This document shows, piece after piece, positions 1 to 5,560 of a stretch of 11,557 nucleotides of DNA. The stretch is from the NCBI GenBank assembly GCA_038225015.1, contig JBBRFB010000107.1:1-11557 (forward strand), written 5' to 3'. Source of the stretch: Schlegelella_A sp038225015. GTDB taxonomy: Bacteria; Pseudomonadota; Gammaproteobacteria; Burkholderiales; Burkholderiaceae_C. Below the pieces are notes generated by a model. That model saw nothing but the letters and a program-made list of their open reading frames with translations, was not told the origin of the DNA and searched no databases. Each line of letters begins with the position of its first letter. Position 1 is the stretch's first letter. Both the position numbers and the translations under genes were made by a program.

Positions 1-1
1 C

Positions 2-1420
2 GTGACGTCGACCGGCATCTACTGCCGGCCGATCTGCCGCGTCCGCACGCCGTCGCGGCGCAACTGCCGCTTCTTCGGTACGCCGGCGCAGGCCGAGGCG
101 GCAGCGTTCCGCCCCTGCCTGAAGTGCCGGCCGGAGATCGCCCCGGGCCCGGGCTTGCCCTGGACGGTGATGGACGCGTCGCGCACCCTGGCGCGCCAGG
201 CCGCCGCCGCGCTCGACAAAGGCGGGGCGAGCGGCGAGACGCCGAGCGTCGCCGACCTCGCTGGCCGGCTCGGCATCAGCGATCGCCACCTGCGCCGCAT
301 CTTCCTCGCCGAACACGGCGTGACGCCGTTGCAGTACCTGCAGACCCGCCGGCTGCTGCTCGCCAAGCAGCTGCTCACCGACACCGGGATGCCGATCGCC
401 CAGATCGCGCTGACAAGCGGCTTTCGCAGCCTGCGCCGCTTCAACGCGGCGTTTTCCGGGGGCTACCGCATGAACCCGACGCGGCTGCGCCGGAACTCAC
501 CGGACGCCGGCCGCCCGGGCCCGGCGCGCGACGCGGCCGGGCCGCTCACGGCCATCACCGTGCGCCTCGGCTATCGGCCGCCGCACGACCAAGCGGCACT
601 CCTCGCCTTCGTGGCGCTGCGCGCGATACCCGGCGTCGAGACCGTCGACGGCCTGGCGATCCGACGCACGGTGCGCGCCGGCGCGATCGCCGCGCCGGCG
701 GGCTGGCTCGAGGCCCGCTTCGTCCCGGCGGCATCGCGCGTGCAGCTCTCGTTCGCTCCCGCGCTCGGCACGGCCAGCGGCGCCGTGATCGCCGCCGTCC
801 GGCGCTGGCTCGACCTCGACGCGGCGCCCGAAGCGATCGACGCGGCGCTGGCCGACCTGCCGGGCGCCCCCGGCCTGCGCCTGCCGGGCAGCGTCGACGC
901 CTTCGAGCTCGCCGTCCGCGCCGTCCTCGGCCAGCAGGTCACGGTAGCGGGCGCGCGCACGCTCGCGGCTCGGCTCGTCGAGCGCTTCGGCAGCGAGATC
1001 GCCACGCCCTGGCCCGACGTGCGGCGCGCCTTCGCCACGCCCGACGTGCTGGCCCGCGCGAAGGTCGAGCGCATCGCCGAGCTGGGCATCATCCGTACCC
1101 GTGCCGAGGCGATCATCGCCCTCGGCCGCGAATGGCCGCAGCTGGCTCCGCTGGTGGCCCCGGGCGCGGCACCCGACGTTCTCGTCGAGCGACTGTGCGC
1201 GCTGCGCGGCATCGGCCCGTGGACGGCCCACTACATCGCGATGCGCGCCCTCGGCTGGCCCGATGCCTTCCCGCCTGGCGACGTCGCGGCGCTGAAGGCG
1301 ATGCGCCAGCTCCACGGCACGGCCACGCCGCGAGACGCCGATCGCCACGCCGAAGCCTGGCGGCCCTGGCGCTCGTACGCCCTTCTTCGACTCTGGAACT
1401 CCCTCGGAGGACAGCCATGA
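2..1420 (+). CDS. Ada-type zinc/AraC regulator domain fused to AlkA-type DNA-3-methyladenine glycosylase (5' partial)
   Basis: This protein joins an alkylation sensor to a base-excision enzyme. In the visible 472 residues, positions 5-45 hold the Ada zinc-binding module with Cys8, Cys12, Cys39 and Cys42. By comparison with E. coli Ada, Cys8 matches the methyl-accepting Cys38. Residues about 80-165 form an AraC-type helix-turn-helix. Residues about 181-295 resemble the AlkA N-terminal domain. The HhH-GPD glycosylase domain follows, with hairpin LRGIGPW (401-407), a catalytic Asp aligned at 427 in FPPGDVA, and the AlkA-like tail PWRSYALLRLW. The family removes alkylated purines such as 3-methyladenine from DNA, and the front half is expected to sense methyl-phosphotriesters and bind DNA. 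The frame is open at the left edge, and Ada modules normally have about 30 more residues before this point, so the GTG at base 2 is internal. The stop overlaps the next start (ATGA). Confidence 0.93.
   Translation: MTSTGIYCRPICRVRTPSRRNCRFFGTPAQAEAAAFRPCLKCRPEIAPGPGLPWTVMDASRTLARQAAAALDKGGASGETPSVADLAGRLGISDRHLRRIFLAEHGVTPLQYLQTRRLLLAKQLLTDTGMPIAQIALTSGFRSLRRFNAAFSGGYRMNPTRLRRNSPDAGRPGPARDAAGPLTAITVRLGYRPPHDQAALLAFVALRAIPGVETVDGLAIRRTVRAGAIAAPAGWLEARFVPAASRVQLSFAPALGTASGAVIAAVRRWLDLDAAPEAIDAALADLPGAPGLRLPGSVDAFELAVRAVLGQQVTVAGARTLAARLVERFGSEIATPWPDVRRAFATPDVLARAKVERIAELGIIRTRAEAIIALGREWPQLAPLVAPGAAPDVLVERLCALRGIGPWTAHYIAMRALGWPDAFPPGDVAALKAMRQLHGTATPRDADRHAEAWRPWRSYALLRLWNSLGGQP
1406..1410 (+). 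promoter_or_regulatory. Shine-Dalgarno site for the alkyltransferase gene
   Basis: GGAGG lies six bases before the ATG at 1417, inside the last codons of the glycosylase gene. It fixes the start and allows translation to be coupled to the upstream cistron. Confidence 0.75.
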
Positions 1421-1962
1421 CCTACGCCACGAACTCGATCCTCGTCACCTGCACCGCGCAAACGCGCATCGACACGCCGCTCGGCCCGCTCCTGCTCGCG
1501 CGCACAGCGAAGGGGCTCGCCGGCGCGTGGTTCGACCGCCAGAAGCACCACCCCGAGCCGCTCGAGGCGCCCGAACGCGCCGACGACCTCCTGCTGATGC
1601 GTGCGGCCATGCAGCTGGGCAGCTATTTTGCCGGCGAACCGACCACCTTCGATGTGCCGCTCGACCTGCAAGGCACGGCGTTCCAGCAACGCGTCTGGCA
1701 GCAGCTGCTGGCGATCGCTCCGGGATCGACCTGCACCTACGGCGACATCGCCGGCCGCCTCGGCACGCCTTCGGCGTCGCGTGCGGTCGGCACCGCGGTC
1801 GGCCGCAACCCGGTCTCGATCATCGTGCCGTGCCACCGCGTCATCGGCAGCGACGGCACGCTCACCGGCTACGCCGGCGGCCTCGACCGCAAGACCGCGC
1901 TGCTCGCCCTCGAGACCCGCCATCGGCGTCAAACGCCATCGGGCCAGCTGGAACTGCATTGA
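1417..1962 (+). CDS. ogt: methylated-DNA--[protein]-cysteine S-methyltransferase (O6-alkylguanine-DNA alkyltransferase)
   Basis: This is a suicide repair protein that moves the alkyl group from O6-alkylguanine in DNA onto its own cysteine. At 181 residues it has the usual length of stand-alone Ogt/MGMT proteins. The active-site motif IVPCHRV puts the acceptor Cys at residue 139. The preceding SRAVGTAVGRNPVS stretch is the DNA-recognition helix with the Arg-finger residue (Arg122), and FQQRVWQQLLAIAPGSTCTYG is the typical start of the C-terminal domain. The N-terminal ribonuclease-like domain covers about residues 8-80. The ATG overlaps the TGA of the Ada/AlkA fusion gene and has GGAGG six bases upstream, so the two are almost certainly co-translated. 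The fusion protein lacks the methyltransferase half of classical Ada, and this gene supplies that activity separately. The same ancestral frame stays open far upstream of 1417, but that part is non-coding shadow. Confidence 0.96.
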   Translation: MTYATNSILVTCTAQTRIDTPLGPLLLARTAKGLAGAWFDRQKHHPEPLEAPERADDLLLMRAAMQLGSYFAGEPTTFDVPLDLQGTAFQQRVWQQLLAIAPGSTCTYGDIAGRLGTPSASRAVGTAVGRNPVSIIVPCHRVIGSDGTLTGYAGGLDRKTALLALETRHRRQTPSGQLELH

Positions 1963-2873
1963 AGCGGCGCGACCTGATCGAGCTGTTCGCCCTGGCCGCG
2001 ATCTGGGGTGCATCGTTTCTCTTCATGCGCGTGGCCGCCCCGGCGTTCGGGCCGCTGCCGCTGGCCTGGGTGCGCGTCGCCGGCGCCGCGCTGCTGCTGC
2101 TGCCACTGCTCGCAGCGCACGGCCGGCTCGGCGCGCTGGCCCGGCACTGGCGGCCGATCGCCGTCGTCGGCCTGGTCAACTCGGCGTTGCCGTTCACCCT
2201 CCTCAGCTACGGCGCGCTCTCGATCAGCGCCGGGCTGGCAGCGATCTTCAACTCGGCCTCGCCGCTCTTCGCCGCAGTGATCGCCTGGCTCTGGCTTGCC
2301 GACCGGCTAACGCCTTGGCGGATCGTCGGGCTCGGGATCGGCTTCGCCGGCGTCGTCTCGGTCGCGTGGGCGCGCTCGGGATTCGCCGATGGTGGCTCGC
2401 TAATCGCGGTCGCGGCGTTGCTGGCCGCGACCGTCAGCTACGGCGTCGCACCGAGCCTCGTCAAGCGCCATCTGGGCACCGCGCCACCCCTGGCCATCGC
2501 CGCCGGAAGCCAGGTCGCGGCGGCGCTCATGCTCGCGGTGCCGGCGGCGCTGGCCTGGCCTGCCGCGGCCCCCTCGGCGCACGAATGGCTCGTCGCCGGT
2601 GGCCTCGCCCTGCTCTGCACCGGCGTCGCCTTCATCCTCTACTTCCGACTCATCGCCAGCGCCGGGCCGACGAACGCGATCGCAGTCACCTTCCTCGTGC
2701 CGGTCTTCGCGGTCGCCTGGGGCTGGATCTTCCTCGGCGAGACCCTGACGGCCCCCATCGTCGTCGGCTGCGCGGTCCTGTTCGCGGGCACGGCGCTCAC
2801 GACCGGGCTCGTCGATCCGCGCCGATGGCGCCGCATGGTCGCGAAGCCGACCCCCCGTCGCGCCGATGGCTAA
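1959..2873 (+). CDS. EamA-family (drug/metabolite superfamily) transporter
   Basis: This is an integral inner-membrane permease of about 304 residues, the usual length for two tandem EamA domains (about residues 5-135 and 145-285) with some ten hydrophobic helices. The opening LIELFALAAIWGASFLFMRV and the segment ending each half (IAWLWLADRLTPWRIVGLGIGF; WGWIFLGETLTAPIVVGCAV) are characteristic. Family members export amino acids, nucleobase-like compounds or other metabolites, and the substrate cannot be read from sequence. No ATG or GTG is suitably placed. The best start is the TTG at 1959, whose last two bases begin the ogt stop codon, followed by KRRD and then the first helix. Coupling to two alkylation-repair genes suggests a shared transcript, but a link to alkylating-agent export would be speculation. 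The C-terminus is basic and cytosolic-looking (DPRRWRRMVAKPTPRR). Confidence 0.88.
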   Translation: MKRRDLIELFALAAIWGASFLFMRVAAPAFGPLPLAWVRVAGAALLLLPLLAAHGRLGALARHWRPIAVVGLVNSALPFTLLSYGALSISAGLAAIFNSASPLFAAVIAWLWLADRLTPWRIVGLGIGFAGVVSVAWARSGFADGGSLIAVAALLAATVSYGVAPSLVKRHLGTAPPLAIAAGSQVAAALMLAVPAALAWPAAAPSAHEWLVAGGLALLCTGVAFILYFRLIASAGPTNAIAVTFLVPVFAVAWGWIFLGETLTAPIVVGCAVLFAGTALTTGLVDPRRWRRMVAKPTPRRADG

Positions 2874-2938
2874 CGCCCGTTACCCCCTCCGGCAAGGCGA
2901 TGCGATAGATTCGTCAGCGATGCGGCCGCCAACCGGCC

Positions 2939-2943
2939 GGGAG
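2939..2943 (+). promoter_or_regulatory. Shine-Dalgarno site that decides the cupin start
   Basis: GGGAG sits six bases before the ATG at 2950. It favours that codon over an in-frame ATG at 2866, which overlaps the end of the transporter gene, has no clear ribosome-binding site and would add an unconserved-looking 28-residue leader. Confidence 0.6.
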
Positions 2944-2949
2944 CCGCCG

Positions 2950-3750
2950 ATGCGCCACGCCGCCTACACCCGCCAGCGCCAAAAGCGCGTCCACGTCATC
3001 GACGCGAACGCCATGCCCTGGGAGAACACGCCGCGCGCCGGCCTGCGCCTGAAGTCGGTCCGCCTCGACGACAGCCGCGGCGAATTCCTCGGCCTGATCG
3101 GCTTCGACGCCTTCACGCGCAGCGGCCTGCACCAGCACCAGGGAATCGCCACCAGCTTCATCCTCGAGGGCGGCCTCACCGACTACCACGGGCCGGTGAA
3201 CCAGCACGAGGTCGGCATCAACTACCGTGGCTCGACGCACGATGCCGTCGCCTGGGTGCCGACGGTGCTCGTCTCCAAGCTCGAGGGGCCGGTCACCTAC
3301 CCGATGGGTGCCGGCGTGCTGAGCGGTATCCATGCCGGCTCGCGCCACGAGAACTTCCGCAACCCCGACCCGGCCGTGCCGCCCGAGGTCAACGTCGCCA
3401 TCGACGCCTTGCCGCGCCGGCCGACAGGGGTGGCCGGCCTGATGCGCCAGGACATCTACGACTACGCGCACAGCGACGACGTTCGCCGCATGGCGCAGTG
3501 GCACATCGCGCCCGAGACCGAGGCGACGGCGTGGCAGGCGAGCGACTGGGTCGAGCTCTGGGTGCGCGGCGGCGAGATCGCGGTGAACGACCAGGATGCA
3601 TCGGCGAACTGCTTCGTCATCGTCGAGCCGGGGGCGACGGTGCGCATCGCCTCGGCCTACGGCGCGCTCGTGCTGGCCTGGGCGGAAGGGCGGGAACGCT
3701 GGCCCGGCAACGCGGCCGGGGACGACGCCCCGAACCTGTTCGGCTTCTGA
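2950..3750 (+). CDS. ChrR-like double-cupin domain protein, substrate unknown
   Basis: This soluble protein of about 266 residues carries two cupin folds. The first (about residues 40-115) has the metal-binding pattern His61-x-His63, Glu73 in FILEGGL and a later His98 in the STHDAVAW strand. This is the arrangement of ChrR-type and dihydroxyacetophenone-dioxygenase-like cupins that bind zinc or iron. The second (about 183-250, from MAQWHIAP to LAWAEGRE) keeps the cupin strand pattern with WVELWVRGGEIAVNDQD but lacks the paired histidines, so it is probably structural. No signal peptide or membrane segment is seen. The gene lies 76 bases after the transporter and may share its transcript or have its own promoter. 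It converges on the nitrile hydratase operon with 25 bases between stops. A dioxygenase, isomerase or sensor role are all possible, and I cannot choose between them. Confidence 0.8.
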   Translation: MRHAAYTRQRQKRVHVIDANAMPWENTPRAGLRLKSVRLDDSRGEFLGLIGFDAFTRSGLHQHQGIATSFILEGGLTDYHGPVNQHEVGINYRGSTHDAVAWVPTVLVSKLEGPVTYPMGAGVLSGIHAGSRHENFRNPDPAVPPEVNVAIDALPRRPTGVAGLMRQDIYDYAHSDDVRRMAQWHIAPETEATAWQASDWVELWVRGGEIAVNDQDASANCFVIVEPGATVRIASAYGALVLAWAEGRERWPGNAAGDDAPNLFGF

Positions 3751-3775
3751 TCAAGCCTCGGCCAATGAACCCGCG

Positions 3776-4147
3776 TCAGCCCGAGTGGCCGAAGTCCTGC
3801 GGCTGCAATTCGACCGGGCGTCCATGGGGCGTGCGCTCAGCCGCGTGGTCCCAGGCGCCGCGGTAGCGCTCGAGTTCGGTTTTGGAGCTGGCGCCCTTGG
3901 CCGCGACGATCACCTCCAGCGCGTTCAGCCAATGCCGGTAGTAGGTGTCGCCGAGATCCTGGTCTCCACGGGCCTGGGCGTCCGCGATCTGGGCGGCGAG
4001 CGTATCGGCCCATTCGGGCCAGCTGAAGAGCCCGCGTTCATGCAGCCGCACCACCATCGCGAACGCATGCGCCTCCCAAGGTTCGCGAAAGGCCGGGGCA
4101 TCGCTGCTGCCGGGCAATGCGGCCGCTGGATGGGTGGCGGTCGTCAT
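3776..4147 (-). CDS. nitrile hydratase accessory (activator) protein
   Basis: This 123-residue protein matches the small activators of nitrile hydratases. Diagnostic stretches are FREPWEAHAFAMVVRLHERG (residues 20-39), FSWPEWADTLA, GDTYYRHWLNALEVIVAAKG (66-85) and the C-terminal RTPHGRPVEL. In cobalt-type enzymes such proteins deliver cobalt-loaded, oxidised alpha subunit to the enzyme by subunit exchange. That mechanism is known for relatives and inferred here. The fold is also shared with the N-terminal part of the beta subunit, and the neighbouring beta protein shows the same W-E-x-x-A ... YY-x-x-W-L pattern. The ATG lies in an ATGA overlap with the beta stop, with GGAGG (4156-4152) four bases before it. 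The gene is last in the alpha-beta-accessory operon. Confidence 0.92.
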   Translation of the reverse strand: MTTATHPAAALPGSSDAPAFREPWEAHAFAMVVRLHERGLFSWPEWADTLAAQIADAQARGDQDLGDTYYRHWLNALEVIVAAKGASSKTELERYRGAWDHAAERTPHGRPVELQPQDFGHSG

Positions 4148-4800
4148 GCGGCCTCCAGGTAGGGCTCCCAGGCGTCGACCGATACCGTGAGGCCGAGCGC
4201 CGCATCGGGCCACAAGTCGATGGCCTGGAAGACCACGGTGTAGAGCCACTGCGGCTGCTCGCCCAGGCCCTGGGCGTGGGCATCGGCGAACACATGCATG
4301 CCGTGGGCACGTTCGATGACTCCGCACTTGCCGCGCACGTAGGCAGGCAGCCGCGTGTGGTGATTCATCGCAGCGGACGAGGCTCGGGCCCGATCGCCCA
4401 CCTGCCAGCGCGGCGGCGCGGTGGTGGGACGCGCGGTCGGCGCACCCCTGGCCAGTGCCGCGTCGACATCGGCAGCGGCCAGCACCCGCGCGACCGCCAC
4501 CGGCGGCCGCAGGGATCGAACGGCGGCGGTCTCGGCGTCGTCGAGCATGCCACGCTGCCGCAGCAGCTTGCGAAGTCCGGCGAGCCAGATCTCGTAGTAG
4601 CTCAGGGTCGCGTAGGCGGGCAGGGTCTCGCGTGCGGCGCGGCTCATGTCGATGTTCCATGCGCCGGTGGCTCCCATCGCCAGGGTCAGGGCCAGGGCCC
4701 GTGGCTCCCATGCGGCGTGGAAGAGCTCGTCTTCGGGCTCGGCAACGACGGTTCCGTGGCCGAGCTGGCCACCGAGATCGGCGTGGGTGACGTAGGTCAT
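4144..4800 (-). CDS. nthB: nitrile hydratase subunit beta
   Basis: This is the non-metal-binding partner in the alpha-beta enzyme that hydrates nitriles to amides. The 218 residues match the family's usual length. The N-terminus (HADLGGQLGHGTV, residues 6-18) corresponds to the conserved DLGG segment. The helical region with YATLSYYEIWLAGLRKLL (63-80) follows. The C-terminal SH3-like barrel carries HHTRLPAYVRGKCGVIERAHG (147-167) and QWLYTVVFQAIDLW (184-197), which pack against the alpha active site. Arginines at 54 and 150/156 are candidates for the pair that hydrogen-bonds the oxidised cysteine ligands in characterised enzymes. An Ala/Pro-rich linker spans about residues 97-130. The start codon overlaps the alpha stop (ATGA) and has no Shine-Dalgarno of its own, so translation is probably coupled to alpha. 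Downstream it overlaps the accessory gene in the same way. Confidence 0.94.
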   Translation of the reverse strand: MTYVTHADLGGQLGHGTVVAEPEDELFHAAWEPRALALTLAMGATGAWNIDMSRAARETLPAYATLSYYEIWLAGLRKLLRQRGMLDDAETAAVRSLRPPVAVARVLAAADVDAALARGAPTARPTTAPPRWQVGDRARASSAAMNHHTRLPAYVRGKCGVIERAHGMHVFADAHAQGLGEQPQWLYTVVFQAIDLWPDAALGLTVSVDAWEPYLEAA

Positions 4801-5417
4801 GGCGCGGGCGGCAAGGCCAGGCCGGTGCCGATCATCGAGTCGCGCGTGACCAACGATGCAAGAGCGTCCTCGTCCATCGATTCGGTGCCGGCCGGCCGTT
4901 CCGGCAGGACCAGGTAGCGCAGTTCGGCCGTCGAGTCCCAGACGCGAATCTCGGCGCTGTCGGGCAGCACCACGCCGAAGTCGGCAAGCACGCCGCGCGG
5001 GTCGCGAACCGCACGCGACCGGTAGGGTGCGCTCTTGTACCAGGTGGGCGGCAGACCCAGCACCGGCCAGGGGTAGCAACTGCACAAGGTGCAGACGACC
5101 AGGTTGTGCCGAGTCGGCGTGTTGGCCACCGCCAGCATGTGCTCACCCTGGCGGCCCGCGTAGCCGAGCGATGCGATGGCGGCAGTGGCGTCGCGCAACA
5201 GCCAGGCACGGAACTTTGGCGCGACCCAGGCGCGGGCGACTACGCGAGCGCCGTTGCGCGGACCGATGCGGGTCTGGTAGGTATCGATCAGCCTGTCCAG
5301 CGCGGCCGGGTCGATGTAGCCCTTTTCCGTGAGCACGCTTTCGAGCGCGCGCACCCGCAACTCCATCTCGCCCAGTTCGCTGTGGTCGTGACCGTGGTCG
5401 CGGTCATGCTCGCTCAT
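4797..5417 (-). CDS. nthA: nitrile hydratase subunit alpha, cobalt type
   Basis: This is the catalytic metal-binding subunit of nitrile hydratase. The claw motif VVCTLCSCYPWPVLGLPP places the ligands at Cys109, Cys112, Ser113 and Cys114. Threonine at the second position of the motif (CTLCSC) is typical of cobalt enzymes, while iron enzymes have serine (CSLCSC). In the family, Cys112 and Cys114 become sulfinic and sulfenic acids. The 206 residues are full length. MELRVRALESVLTEKGYI is the conserved N-terminal helix, and WYKSAPYRSRAVRDPRGVL follows the metal site. The first 12 residues are His/Asp-rich (MSEHDRDHGHDH), a frequent feature that might help metal acquisition. I chose the ATG at 5417 because family members begin this way, although an in-frame ATG exists at 5474. 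No Shine-Dalgarno sequence sits at normal distance. First gene of the operon. Confidence 0.96.
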   Translation of the reverse strand: MSEHDRDHGHDHSELGEMELRVRALESVLTEKGYIDPAALDRLIDTYQTRIGPRNGARVVARAWVAPKFRAWLLRDATAAIASLGYAGRQGEHMLAVANTPTRHNLVVCTLCSCYPWPVLGLPPTWYKSAPYRSRAVRDPRGVLADFGVVLPDSAEIRVWDSTAELRYLVLPERPAGTESMDEDALASLVTRDSMIGTGLALPPAP

Positions 5418-5560
5418 GCGTCGATGATATGACTTGCAGACTCCCTCCGACCCGCGCAATCCGATACCGCACATGCTGCAACGGATTGCATCGTCAAGCC
5501 GACAGTGGCAACCGGAGGCTCACGCGAGCGCTCCGGCGACGATCACTGCACGCTTGTGGG
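5418..5560 (-). promoter_or_regulatory. probable nitrile hydratase operon promoter region
   Basis: These 143 bases between the cyclase stop and the alpha-subunit start are the only place for an operon-specific promoter. On the minus strand, TATCAT (5429-5424) matches five of six bases of the sigma-70 -10 box, but no good -35 box is present at 16-18 bases. An AGGGAG (5446-5441) lies 23 bases before the ATG, too far to serve it normally. No cobalamin-riboswitch-sized structure fits here. Read-through from the cyclase gene is also possible. Confidence 0.3.
5512..5536 (-). terminator. GC-rich hairpin downstream of the cyclase gene
   Basis: CCGGAGGCTC (5512-5521), loop ACGC and GAGCGCTCCGG (5526-5536) pair as ten base pairs with one bulged G at 5530. 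It lies 24 bases beyond the cyclase stop on the minus strand. No T-run follows in either direction, so it is not a textbook intrinsic terminator. It may be an attenuator, a 3'-end stabiliser or part of the leader of the nitrile hydratase transcript. Confidence 0.4.

Noticed and set aside
497..1348. Long minus-strand open frame opposite the Ada/AlkA gene (283 codons)
   Set aside because: It mirrors a GC-rich gene with clear domains; the translation is Arg/Ala-rich with no recognisable motif.
1231..2013. Minus-strand open frame across the Ada/AlkA-ogt junction
   Set aside because: It overlaps two well-supported genes and its product has shadow-like composition (Arg, Ala, Gly) and no domain.
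2899..2910. AT-richer GATAGATTCG before the cupin gene as a -10 promoter box
   Set aside because: The best six-base match to TATAAT is only four bases and no -35 box is positioned for it.
2914..3504. Minus-strand open frame inside the cupin gene
   Set aside because: The plus strand has an intact cupin motif and a good ribosome-binding site; the antisense product has no family features.
4117..4917. Plus-strand open frame opposite nitrile hydratase beta
   Set aside because: Beta and alpha subunits are unmistakable on the minus strand; the plus-strand product is a compositional shadow.
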